Positions 1-7,001 of a DNA stretch of 64,000 nucleotides are shown one piece after another (position 1 is the stretch's first letter; each line of letters starts with the position of its first letter). The stretch comes from Epilithonimonas hispanica (GTDB taxonomy: Bacteria > Bacteroidota > Bacteroidia > Flavobacteriales > Weeksellaceae), in assembly GCF_003385395.1 (NCBI RefSeq), contig NZ_QNUG01000001.1, forward strand, positions 62,001-126,000, given 5' to 3'. The notes below the pieces were generated by a model that was not told the DNA's origin, made no database searches, and saw nothing but the letters and a program-made list of their open reading frames with translations. Position numbers and translations under genes: made by a program.

Positions 1-323
1 GTTTAAAATCAGAATATCAATCTTCCATTCCAAATTCTGTTTCCAAGGCAGAAACCTTGGTTGGAAAACCATATAATTTCAATTATATTTTAGATGAACA
101 ATCATATTATTGTTCAGATTTTGTTGAAAGAGCTTTTCGGGAGAATCAGATTTTCACATTAGAGCCAATGACTTTTGTTGACCCAAAAACTGGAAAAACC
201 AATGCGTTCTGGGAGAAATTTTATCAAGACAAAAACCTGAAAGTTCCTGAAGATGAACCTGGTTGTAACCCTAATGGATTGGCAGCTTCGGAGAAATTAT
301 TCAAAGTAGGTGAAATAGAGTAG
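1..323 (+). CDS. YiiX/Peptidase_C92-like cysteine peptidase, C-terminal part (5' end outside window)
   Basis: The frame is open from base 3 to the stop at 323, so the start lies upstream of the window and an internal TTG at 57 should not be taken as the start. The visible 107 or so residues contain VGKPYNFNYI and YYCSDFVERAF. The second has the pattern of the Cys-containing helix in the YiiX/YebB (Peptidase_C92) group of permuted NlpC/P60-like enzymes. Such proteins act on cell-envelope peptide or lipid amide bonds. Only the Cys block is visible; the His block would be upstream, so activity cannot be judged. The tail is polar and ends in KVGEIE. Family assignment is from motif recall and moderately sure. 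Confidence 0.6.
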   Translation, partial: LKSEYQSSIPNSVSKAETLVGKPYNFNYILDEQSYYCSDFVERAFRENQIFTLEPMTFVDPKTGKTNAFWEKFYQDKNLKVPEDEPGCNPNGLAASEKLFKVGEIE

Positions 324-424
324 TTTTTCTTTTGTTTTGAGTTTTCTTTCAATCTTAAATAAAGTCAAACTTCATAATTCAATGTTAACAAATAATGAAT
401 TTGTGTAAATTTAATTCATACTTA

Positions 425-455
425 TTTGGTGGGAATTGAATAATTTCTATATTTG
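425..455 (+). promoter_or_regulatory. Bacteroidota-type promoter for the Met leader transcript
   Basis: TTTG at 425-428 and TATATTTG at 448-455 are separated by 19 bases. This matches the Bacteroidota housekeeping consensus TTTG/TAnnTTTG exactly. The start of transcription would fall near 460, about 14 bases before the leader-peptide ATG. Confidence 0.7.
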
Positions 456-473
456 CATTGTAATTATAAAACA

Positions 474-521
474 ATGAAACAGATTTTCTCACAGATGGCA
501 ATGATGTGTAATACGAACTGA
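474..521 (+). CDS. 15-residue Met-rich leader peptide (putative attenuator peptide)
   Basis: A 15-codon frame encodes MKQIFSQMAMMCNTN and stops at 519-521. It has Met codons at 495, 501 and 504 and a Cys codon at 507, close to the stop. It lies directly downstream of a consensus promoter and eight bases before the first arm of an antiterminator-like hairpin, the usual layout of a ribosome-mediated attenuator. Three internal Met codons in 14 is far above normal use and points to methionine (or sulfur amino acid) sensing. No function of the peptide itself is implied. Translation has not been shown, so this is inferred from position and composition. Confidence 0.6.
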   Translation: MKQIFSQMAMMCNTN

Positions 522-528
522 AGAGTGC

Positions 529-578
529 GGTGAGAAGGCTATGATATTAAGCTTCATCTTACCGATGAGGCTTTTTTT
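529..578 (+). promoter_or_regulatory. Transcription attenuator: competing antiterminator and terminator hairpins
   Basis: Two structures share one segment. Antiterminator: GGTGAGA (529-535) pairs with TCTTACC (557-563), extended by AGGCT (536-540) with AGCTT (550-554), with a CA bulge. Terminator: AGCTTCATC (550-558) pairs with GATGAGGCT (564-572), with loop TTACC and a run of seven T. They cannot form together. A ribosome stalled on the Met codons (495-506) would leave 529-540 free and favour read-through; one at the stop (519) would cover the 5' arm and favour termination. The next gene is a NIL-domain protein. Confidence 0.65.
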
Positions 579-613
579 ATACTTAAAAATACCTGTAAAA
601 ATCCAAATAAAAT

Positions 614-880
614 ATGACTATGATTTACAAACAAGAAACTACCGGTAACAATTTTCTTCCGAAAACTACGAGAGAAATAATCCTTGAAATAGAACTGAAT
701 GGGAAAATCAGATTCGATATCTTACTTTATACGATTTACAATCATTATAATGTAAGTTACAAAATTGTGAATGCCAATATCGAATATCTGAATGGGAGCA
801 ATTTCGGAAACGTAAAACTGCTACTGAATATCACGCAAGACCAAATCAATAAGATAGAAAAATATCTTGGGGGAATATAG
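614..880 (+). CDS. Free-standing NIL-domain protein (sulfur amino-acid sensor domain)
   Basis: 88 residues. After about 25 N-terminal residues, nearly all of the protein matches the NIL domain: a segment reading RFDILLYTIYNHYNVSYKI followed by the diagnostic NIEYLNGSNFGNVKLLL. NIL domains normally form the C-terminal methionine/cysteine-binding regulatory domain of MetN, the ATPase of the MetNIQ importer, or accompany ferredoxins. Here no ATPase, permease or other domain is attached. The gene stands 35 bases after the attenuator terminator and ends before a bidirectional terminator, so it is monocistronic. It could be a free-standing sensor acting on a transporter elsewhere or a remnant of a metN gene. 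The frame is intact and the length fits one complete domain. Confidence 0.75.
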   Translation: MTMIYKQETTGNNFLPKTTREIILEIELNGKIRFDILLYTIYNHYNVSYKIVNANIEYLNGSNFGNVKLLLNITQDQINKIEKYLGGI

Positions 881-916
881 ATTACTAAGCAGTAGAATAG
901 ATGTTCTACAAAAAAA

Positions 917-943
917 GGAAGCTTCTTAAGAGCTTCCTTTTTT
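917..943. terminator. Bidirectional terminator between NIL gene and murA
   Basis: GGAAGCT (917-923) pairs with AGCTTCC (931-937), flanked by an A-run upstream and a T-run downstream. It can therefore end both converging transcripts. Confidence 0.75.
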
Positions 944-961
944 ATTTGTAACCGAGATTTA

Positions 962-2275
962 CTAAGAATCAATTCTTCTGATATCAGCGCCAATAGCTCT
1001 CAATCTTTCGTCGATGTTTTCGTAACCACGATCGATTTGTTCAATGTTTTGAATGACAGATTTTCCTTCTGCAGAAAGTGCTGCGATTAGAAGTGCATTT
1101 CCAGCTCTGATGTCTGGTGAAACCATTGTTGTTCCTCTCAAAGGCGTTTCTTGATTCATTCCGATAACTGTTGCTCTGTGTGGATCACAAAGAATAATTT
1201 GTGCACCCATATCAATTAATTTATCAACGAAGAATAATCTGCTTTCGAACATCTTCTGATGAATTAAAACAGAACCTTTTGCTTGAGTTGCTACAACTAA
1301 TATAATTGATAACAAATCTGGCGTAAATCCTGGCCAAGGTGCATCTGAAACTGTCAGGATAGAACCATCAATGAATTTCTGAACTTTATAATTTTCCTGA
1401 GAAGGGATATAGATATCATCACCTCTCTGCTCTAATTCAATTCCTAATTTTCTGAAAGTATTTGGAATAACACCAAGCTGATTCCAGTTAACGTTTTTGA
1501 TGGTGATTTCAGATTTTGTCATTGCTGCCAATCCAATCCAAGAACCAATTTCTACCATATCAGGAAGCATTGTATGCTCTGTTCCGTGTAATTTGTCAAC
1601 ACCTTCGATTGATAATAAATTAGAACCAATTCCTGTAATGTTAGCGCCCATTCTGTTCAGCATTTTACATAATTGCTGTAGGTAAGGTTCGCACGCTGCA
1701 TTGTAGATTCGTGTTTTTCCTTTTGCCAAAACGGCAGCCATTACGATGTTTGCCGTTCCTGTTACAGAAGCTTCTTCTAATAGAATGAATTTTCCATTCA
1801 GTTCTTTTGCGGTTAAAGAGTAGAATGCTTCTTCCTCGTCATAAGAAAACTCTGCGCCTAGTTCAACAAAGCCTTGGAAATGCGTATCCAATCGTCTTCT
1901 TCCGATTTTATCTCCACCTGGCGTTGGTAAATAAGCTTCACCAAATCTCGCTAACATTGGACCCAAAATCATTACAGAACCTCTCAGTTTTGCACCGTCT
2001 TTTTTGAATTCCTTAGATTTAATATAATCGAAGTTAACTTCGTCTGCTTTAAAGGTATAATCGCCTTTTCCGTTTTTGGTAACCTTAACATTGAAATCCT
2101 GAAGAATCTCAATTAGCTTATTAACATCCTTGATGTCAGGGATATTGGTAATTCTTACCTCTTCTTCGGTCAACAAAACAGCACAAAGAATCTGCAAAGC
2201 TTCATTCTTAGCACCTTGTGGCGTAATCTCACCACTTAATCTTTTTCCTCCTCTTATTTCGAAAGCTCCACTCAT
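962..2275 (-). CDS. murA: UDP-N-acetylglucosamine 1-carboxyvinyltransferase MurA (Cys-to-Asp active site)
   Basis: 437 residues, normal for the family. It transfers enolpyruvate from PEP to UDP-GlcNAc, the first committed step of peptidoglycan synthesis in the cytosol. Visible landmarks are the N-terminal GAKNEAL, which holds the substrate-binding Lys-Asn pair, and GGDKIGRRRLDTH, which aligns with the catalytic loop GGCxIGxRPxDxH of E. coli MurA. The loop Cys (Cys115 in E. coli) is Asp here. Family knowledge is that Asp at this place keeps the enzyme active but prevents covalent inactivation by fosfomycin. The start codon overlaps the stop of the DUF4290 gene by one base (TAATG), so the two are translationally coupled. 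Confidence 0.95.
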   Translation of the reverse strand: MSGAFEIRGGKRLSGEITPQGAKNEALQILCAVLLTEEEVRITNIPDIKDVNKLIEILQDFNVKVTKNGKGDYTFKADEVNFDYIKSKEFKKDGAKLRGSVMILGPMLARFGEAYLPTPGGDKIGRRRLDTHFQGFVELGAEFSYDEEEAFYSLTAKELNGKFILLEEASVTGTANIVMAAVLAKGKTRIYNAACEPYLQQLCKMLNRMGANITGIGSNLLSIEGVDKLHGTEHTMLPDMVEIGSWIGLAAMTKSEITIKNVNWNQLGVIPNTFRKLGIELEQRGDDIYIPSQENYKVQKFIDGSILTVSDAPWPGFTPDLLSIILVVATQAKGSVLIHQKMFESRLFFVDKLIDMGAQIILCDPHRATVIGMNQETPLRGTTMVSPDIRAGNALLIAALSAEGKSVIQNIEQIDRGYENIDERLRAIGADIRRIDS

Positions 2276-2928
2276 TATCTTCTTTTATTTTTATGGTTTT
2301 GGAAGTTGTTTTTTCTATTGTTATTTTGGTTTCTATTATTGTTATTTTGATTCCTATTGTTGTTATTTCTATTATTGGCATAATAGATTTTGCTTTTATC
2401 AAGAGAGTCAATTCCTGTAAGATCCAAACGATTATCAGAAAGTTCTTTCAAATGGCGGAAAATAACATCATCCTGAACATGTTCTTTATTATAAACATTG
2501 TAGGACTTTTTCATATTGTTAGCAATCACTTGGATTAAGGCTTCTTTTTCTTTACCTTCTTCCAGAGCAATAGCTTTTTCAATCAATTGTAGGATGCTTT
2601 TTCCATAGAATTTATAGGCATTGTCCAAAGACGGATAATCCATTTTTCTAGGTTTTGTGATCAGATCTTCTGCTGTAAGAATTGGATATGGAGAATCTAC
2701 ATCCAGCTCATGATTAGCTAAAATAAAAAGATGATCCCAAAGTTTGTGTTTGTAATTTTCTTCATCGCGCAGATGTGGATTTCTTTGTCCCATAAACTCG
2801 ATGATTCCAACTGCCATTTCATTGCGTTCTTCCTTAGATTCAAGGGTTTTGCAATGCTCTACCAGCTGTTGTATATTGCGCCCATATTCGGGCATTAGTA
2901 ATTGCGGTCTTTCGGTATTATAATCCAT
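2275..2928 (-). CDS. DUF4290 domain protein with Asn/Arg-rich tail
   Basis: 217 residues from the chosen ATG at 2928, which gives MDYNTERPQLLMPEYGRN; an upstream ATG at 2949 lies beyond a TATATTTG promoter element and is unlikely. The body (about residues 1-175) is the DUF4290 domain, a helical family confined to Bacteroidota with no established function. The last 35 or so residues are a low-complexity Asn/Arg/Lys tail ending in HKNKRR, strongly basic and probably disordered, as in nucleic-acid-binding tails. It is immediately upstream of and overlaps murA, so it may serve cell-wall synthesis, but that rests on linkage alone. Confidence 0.85.
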   Translation of the reverse strand: MDYNTERPQLLMPEYGRNIQQLVEHCKTLESKEERNEMAVGIIEFMGQRNPHLRDEENYKHKLWDHLFILANHELDVDSPYPILTAEDLITKPRKMDYPSLDNAYKFYGKSILQLIEKAIALEEGKEKEALIQVIANNMKKSYNVYNKEHVQDDVIFRHLKELSDNRLDLTGIDSLDKSKIYYANNRNNNNRNQNNNNRNQNNNRKNNFQNHKNKRR

Positions 2929-2935
2929 AATGTTG

Positions 2936-2943
2936 CAAATATA
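2936..2943 (-). promoter_or_regulatory. -7 promoter element of the DUF4290-murA operon
   Basis: On the minus strand this reads TATATTTG, a full match to TAnnTTTG, eight bases before the ATG at 2928. No TTTG box stands at the ideal distance; CAAA at 2958-2961 gives a spacing of only 14. Confidence 0.5.
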
Positions 2944-3016
2944 AAACATTTCGAGTTCAAACTTTAAAATTCAAAATCTAGGGATTGTTTTTTCTTTAAT
3001 TTGTATTGTCAGGCTG

Positions 3017-3036
3017 AGGCTTTCGAAGCCTTTTTT
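3017..3036. repeat. Intergenic hairpin with T-run
   Basis: AGGCTT (3017-3022) and AAGCCT (3026-3031) form a hairpin with loop TCG, followed on the plus strand by six T. Both neighbouring genes run on the minus strand, so the T-run points the wrong way for a simple terminator. The surrounding GTCAGGCTGAGGC resembles short dispersed intergenic repeats of flavobacteria. Confidence 0.4.
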
Positions 3037-3045
3037 GTATTAAAT

Positions 3046-3471
3046 TTATTTTTCAATAAATTTTTTCCTCTGTGCAGCATTCGGAAGAAAACATTGGTTC
3101 TCAGCCAATTTCTTTCGATTTCGAGAAACTAAATTATAAAACTGATTTCCAACAAAATCTGGAAGAATTTTTCCAACCGAAGCCAAAGAATAGATTCCGC
3201 CAACTTCTGTAGCGATTTTCAAAATAGCTTGATATTTAGATAAATAAAAATTCTCAGGTTTCCAAAGATAAAGCGTGTCAAAAACTTCATTCGGGAGATT
3301 TCTATCATTCAAAAATTTCTGCCCAAATTCAGATTGAAGAGAAGAAAACAAAAACTTATCCTTTTTATCTCGCTCCAAAATCCACTGCACCCAATGATTA
3401 CAAAATCCACATTCGCCATCATAAAAAACAATGAATTTATCTTTAAGGTTTACTGAGATTTCTGTTGTCAT
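3046..3471 (-). CDS. DCC family (DUF393) thiol-disulfide oxidoreductase-like protein
   Basis: 141 residues. The N-terminal FIVFYDGECGFCNHWVQWIL carries the DG-x-C-x-x-C signature (CGFC) of the DCC1/DUF393 family, a predicted thioredoxin-like fold. Family members are annotated as thiol-disulfide oxidoreductases, but the reaction is not established. The C-terminal part, with QCFLPNAAQRKKFIEK, is basic. The start codon overlaps the end of the haem-binding gene by four bases (ATGA), so the two are translated together. The pairing of a CxxC protein with a periplasmic CxxCH protein may reflect a redox or haem-handling role, but this is inference. Confidence 0.8.
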   Translation of the reverse strand: MTTEISVNLKDKFIVFYDGECGFCNHWVQWILERDKKDKFLFSSLQSEFGQKFLNDRNLPNEVFDTLYLWKPENFYLSKYQAILKIATEVGGIYSLASVGKILPDFVGNQFYNLVSRNRKKLAENQCFLPNAAQRKKFIEK

Positions 3472-3929
3472 AATGTATTCGAAGTGTCTATTTCTTTTTG
3501 AACCTTTCTGAAATAGTCAGCCAATTGTTTTCTTTGTTCATCGGTCAGTTTCGCATCCTGATGTCCCAGTATATAGCTTTCTAAAGGCATTTTCTTTTGC
3601 TCCACATATTCCGTCGCTTCCTCCAGTTTATGAGCCTGTCTTTTCGGTTCGTAAGTTGCAAATGTAGAAAAATTAAGTTCTTTTCTACCCTCATCAATAT
3701 GATTTTTCAACAACCAAGCAACAGGCTGAATATTACTGTAAAACGGATATTCAGTTTCATTGGAATGACAATCATAACAAGAATTTTTGATTATGTTCGC
3801 AATTGGTTCAGGTGTGTTTTTGATTTTCAGAAAGTCCATTCCGTCGTTAGTCGCAGGATTTGTTTTATCAATCGGAAAAAATTGGATGATGATGAATGCA
3901 ACAAGCAGCACAATTAATATTTTTTTCAT
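3468..3929 (-). CDS. Haem-binding domain (Haem_bd) protein, exported
   Basis: 153 residues. An N-terminal hydrophobic segment (about residues 3-18) acts as signal peptide or anchor. The haem motif CYDCH lies near residues 51-55, followed by SNETEYPFYSNIQPVAW, the usual signature of the Haem_bd (PF14376) family. The single CxxCH site suggests one covalently bound c-type haem in the periplasm. Members are small and often sit in operons with thiol oxidoreductase-like or oxidase genes; here the overlapping downstream gene is the DCC protein. The C-terminal half is charged and helical. The physiological electron partner is unknown. Confidence 0.8.
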   Translation of the reverse strand: MKKILIVLLVAFIIIQFFPIDKTNPATNDGMDFLKIKNTPEPIANIIKNSCYDCHSNETEYPFYSNIQPVAWLLKNHIDEGRKELNFSTFATYEPKRQAHKLEEATEYVEQKKMPLESYILGHQDAKLTDEQRKQLADYFRKVQKEIDTSNTL

Positions 3930-3986
3930 AGTTCAGATTTTGAATTGATAATTACAAAAAGCTTTCCAAATTTCATAAATGTTTTT

Positions 3987-4103
3987 TAGGAGCTTTATCC
4001 TGCTATTCGCTATATCTTTTCTGTCACTGCGAACGAACTGAAGCAATCCGTAGAAATTTTCACCGCAACGAAACAAAAGGATGCCGCTACTATCAGGGCT
4101 AGT
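3987..4103. repeat. Dispersed intergenic repeat element, copy 1
   Basis: The spacer between the haem-binding gene and der has a segment opening with TAGGAGCTTTATCC and closing with AAAGGATGCCGCTACTATC then AGGGCTAG. A diverged element with the same order of blocks (TTTCCGCCTTCCG, CTTTT run, AAAAGGAT, GGGCT) lies at 59494-59582. This looks like a degenerate family of roughly 90-120 bases. A short minus-strand frame running through it has no protein-like features. Confidence 0.5.
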
Positions 4104-4169
4104 GAGCAATTCAATGTTTAAATTAGTTCCCCTGTCAACAATCAACCAACAACTCTCAATCAAAAAACG

Positions 4170-4177
4170 TATCTTTG
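4170..4177 (+). promoter_or_regulatory. -7 promoter element for der
   Basis: TATCTTTG matches TAnnTTTG, 62 bases before the der ATG. No TTTG box is present at the expected distance. Confidence 0.45.
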
Positions 4178-4239
4178 CAAAAAATTTGGGCTCTTAAAGT
4201 AAGAGTAACCCATTAATAATCTTATTATTAAACAATTTT

Positions 4240-5547
4240 ATGTCAAACATTGTCGCTATCGTTGGACGTCCCAACGTAGGAAAATCCACATTATTTAACC
4301 GATTATTAGAAAGAAGAGAAGCTATTGTAGATTCTACAGCTGGTGTAACGCGTGACCGTCATTACGGGAAGTCCGATTGGAACGGTGTAGATTTCACGGT
4401 AATCGATACAGGAGGTTATGATGTAGGAACAGAGGATATCTTCGAAGAAGAGATTCGTAAGCAAGTTCAATTAGCAATAGATGAGGCTACTTCTATCATT
4501 TTTATGGTGAATGTGGAAGAAGGTCTTACAGATACAGATCACGAGATTTATAACCTTTTAAGAAAAGCTAACAAACCACTTTATTTGGTGGTAAACAAAG
4601 TAGATTCTGCAAAGGAAGAACTTCCTGCGACAGAGTTTTATCAATTAGGTATTGAAAAATATTATACATTATCTTCTGCAACTGGTTCGGGAACTGGAGA
4701 TTTGTTGGATGATGTTGTGAACGATTTCCCGACAACAGATTACAAAGATCCATTCGAAGGTTTACCAAAAATCACAATTGCAGGTCGTCCCAATGTTGGA
4801 AAATCAACTTTGACTAATGCGCTTCTTGATGTTGAAAGAAACATCGTGACAGATATTGCAGGAACAACGAGAGATAGTATTCAGACTTTATATAACAAGT
4901 TCGGACACGAGTTTGTTTTGGTGGATACTGCAGGGATGCGTAAGAAAAATAAGGTTTCAGAAGATTTGGAATTTTATTCGGTGATGCGTTCCATTCGTTC
5001 TATCGAGTTTTCTGATGTTGTGATTATTATGGTTGATGCAACTTTAGGTTGGGAATCTCAGGATATGAACATTTTTGGTCTTGCTCAGAAGAACAGAAAA
5101 GGAATCGTGATTGTGGTGAACAAATGGGATTTGGTTGAAAAAGATACCAACACAACACGTGATTTCGAAGCAGCTATCAAGAGCAAAATCGGACAGTTTA
5201 CAGATATTCCAATCTTGTTCGTTTCTGCTTTGACTAAACAAAGAATCCTGAAAGCTGTTGAGGTTGCAATGGAAGTTTATAATGACAGAGCTAAAAAAAT
5301 CAAAACGTCTAAACTGAATGAAGTAATGCTTCCTGTTTTCGAAGCGTTACCACCGCCAGCAATCAAAGGGAAATATGTGAAAATCAAATATTGTGTGCAG
5401 CTACCAACGCCATCGCCGCAATTCGTATTTTTCTGTAATCTTCCGCAATATGTGAAAGAGCCATACAAGCGTTTTACGGAAAATCAATTGAGAAAACACT
5501 TTGGATTCACAGGTGTTCCAATCGAAGTTTATTTCAGACAAAAATAA
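4240..5547 (+). CDS. der: Ribosome-assembly GTPase Der (EngA)
   Basis: 435 residues. Der is an essential double GTPase that binds 50S subunit precursors. Two Walker A motifs are clear: GRPNVGKSTLFNRLL near residue 8 and GRPNVGKSTLTNALL near residue 182. Each has its own switch motif (DTGGYD and DTAGMRKK) and G4 motif (NKVD and NKWD). The last 80 or so residues form the KH-like domain. Length and domain order are standard. The gene is followed by a strong terminator and then by upp in the same direction. Confidence 0.97.
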   Translation: MSNIVAIVGRPNVGKSTLFNRLLERREAIVDSTAGVTRDRHYGKSDWNGVDFTVIDTGGYDVGTEDIFEEEIRKQVQLAIDEATSIIFMVNVEEGLTDTDHEIYNLLRKANKPLYLVVNKVDSAKEELPATEFYQLGIEKYYTLSSATGSGTGDLLDDVVNDFPTTDYKDPFEGLPKITIAGRPNVGKSTLTNALLDVERNIVTDIAGTTRDSIQTLYNKFGHEFVLVDTAGMRKKNKVSEDLEFYSVMRSIRSIEFSDVVIIMVDATLGWESQDMNIFGLAQKNRKGIVIVVNKWDLVEKDTNTTRDFEAAIKSKIGQFTDIPILFVSALTKQRILKAVEVAMEVYNDRAKKIKTSKLNEVMLPVFEALPPPAIKGKYVKIKYCVQLPTPSPQFVFFCNLPQYVKEPYKRFTENQLRKHFGFTGVPIEVYFRQK

Positions 5548-5552
5548 TTTCC

Positions 5553-5588
5553 AACCCTTTCAGAGCTTAGGTTCTGAAAGGGTTTTTT
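5553..5588 (+). terminator. Terminator after der
   Basis: AACCCTTTCAGA (5553-5564) pairs perfectly with TCTGAAAGGGTT (5573-5584) and is followed by T6. The pheT terminator at 62165 uses nearly the same stem. Confidence 0.85.
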
Positions 5589-5628
5589 ATTAATTTTAAT
5601 TATTCATATATAAAAATCACAATAACTA

Positions 5629-6279
5629 ATGCTTACAATATTATCAGATAATTTCTCTCTTGTCAATTCTTGGATTAATGATTTAAGAAATGTTGAAGTA
5701 CAGCAAGACCGAATGAAATTCCGTAGAAATATGGAGAGAATCGGGGAGATTGCCGCTTTCGAAATCAGTAAAACGCTCGACCAAAAAGAGATTGAAATCA
5801 CAACGCCTCTTGATAAAATTACAGTAAAAGAAATTGAAACGCAGCCCGTTATTACAACTATTTTAAGAGCTGGAGTTCCATTGTTTCAAGGGATTTTGAA
5901 TTACTTTGATAAAGCAGATTGTGGTTTCGTGGCAGCTTACAGAAAACACGATGCCAACGATTATTTCTCTATCAAACAAGATTATTTGACTTGTCCAAAA
6001 TTAGACGGTCGTCCATTAATCGTGGCTGACCCGATGTTAGCTACTGGTGCATCTTTAATCGAAGCCATCAAAGATTTGTTGACGAACGGGAAACCAACTT
6101 CTATTCATATTGTTGCTGCAATTGCAAGCAGACAAGGTGTTGAAACAATTCAGAATGCTTATCCGGATGCGAAAGTTTGGATTGGCGCTTTGGATGAGAA
6201 TTTAACTTCAAAAGGTTATATCACACCAGGTTTGGGTGATGCAGGAGATTTGTCTTACGGAGAAAAACTTCAACGATAA
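5629..6279 (+). CDS. upp: Uracil phosphoribosyltransferase
   Basis: 216 residues, typical for Upp. It makes UMP from uracil and PRPP (pyrimidine salvage). The PRPP-binding loop appears as IVADPMLATGASLIEAI near residues 134-150. ITTILRAGVPLFQGI and the C-terminal YITPGLGDAGDLSYG are also characteristic; the last holds the uracil-binding segment. The gene has its own spacer with no partner gene and is probably monocistronic, ending at a perfect 13-bp inverted repeat shared with the converging comF. Confidence 0.95.
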   Translation: MLTILSDNFSLVNSWINDLRNVEVQQDRMKFRRNMERIGEIAAFEISKTLDQKEIEITTPLDKITVKEIETQPVITTILRAGVPLFQGILNYFDKADCGFVAAYRKHDANDYFSIKQDYLTCPKLDGRPLIVADPMLATGASLIEAIKDLLTNGKPTSIHIVAAIASRQGVETIQNAYPDAKVWIGALDENLTSKGYITPGLGDAGDLSYGEKLQR

Positions 6280-6289
6280 TTGTTAGTTG

Positions 6290-6333
6290 TTAATGGTTAA
6301 TTGTTGAATTTATCATTAATAATTAACCATTAA
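6290..6333. repeat. 13-bp perfect inverted repeat between upp and comF
   Basis: TTAATGGTTAATT (6290-6302) and AATTAACCATTAA (6321-6333) are perfect complements separated by 18 bases. The arms are AT-rich and lie between converging genes, so a weak bidirectional terminator or transcript-end hairpin is the likely role. Confidence 0.5.
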
Positions 6334-6340
6334 TAATTGA

Positions 6341-6997
6341 TCAAACGTCCATCGCCATCACCAAAATACTGATTTTTACATTCTTGGAATTATTGAGGAT
6401 TTCCCACGCGATATTCGATATTGTGTTTCCGGTTGTGTAAACGTCATCAATCAAAAGAATATGCTTATCATTGATGTTTTCTGTCAATTGGTAAGCGTTT
6501 TTTGTTTTCAATCTTTCGCTTTGGTTTTTCTTCGCCTGCGCTCGGGAGTGCTTGATTCTTTTCAGTAAAGTGTGATTAATAGGAATGTTATAATGCTTCG
6601 ATAATTCATTTCCGAAAAGATGAAGTTGATTGTAACCGCGTTGTTTCAGCTTTTTATAATGAAGCGGAACAGTAACTAATAAATCAGGTTTTTCATTATT
6701 AAAATCAATTCTTTCAGTGGTCCAATTCGCTAAGACTTTTCCAATTTTTTCTCTGTGATTATATTTTAATTGATGAACAATTCTCTGCGCAAGACTTTCC
6801 TTTTCATAATATAATAAGGAGAAAGTGTTTTCGACAGGAATCAATAATGAAACTTTTTCCGTCAAGGAATTATTCTCATAAAACTGATGATTGGAGAAAT
6901 TAACCTTATCCAAACACAATTCGCAAACGACATCTTTTTTGTCAATCAACTGATTGCAATCCAGACAACGATTGGGGAAAAGAAAGTCAAAAATCAT
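6341..6997 (-). CDS. comF: ComF family phosphoribosyltransferase-like protein
   Basis: 218 residues. The N-terminus has a four-Cys zinc-ribbon pattern (CLDC at about residue 10 and CELC at about residue 26). The C-terminal half is a phosphoribosyltransferase fold with the PRPP motif HILLIDDVYTTGNTISN. ComF proteins assist natural transformation in several bacteria, acting on incoming single-stranded DNA with DNA-processing proteins; the exact reaction is not settled. It lies four bases downstream of the ScfR-type regulator on the same strand, so the two share a transcript. That pairing with a carbon-metabolism regulator is unexplained and may be accidental. Confidence 0.85.
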   Translation of the reverse strand: MIFDFLFPNRCLDCNQLIDKKDVVCELCLDKVNFSNHQFYENNSLTEKVSLLIPVENTFSLLYYEKESLAQRIVHQLKYNHREKIGKVLANWTTERIDFNNEKPDLLVTVPLHYKKLKQRGYNQLHLFGNELSKHYNIPINHTLLKRIKHSRAQAKKNQSERLKTKNAYQLTENINDKHILLIDDVYTTGNTISNIAWEILNNSKNVKISILVMAMDV

Positions 6998-7001
6998 TGT
7001 C

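Noticed and set aside
3933-4163. 76-residue minus-strand frame upstream of der
   Set aside because: It runs through the dispersed intergenic repeat and has no protein-like pattern or relatives that I recognise.
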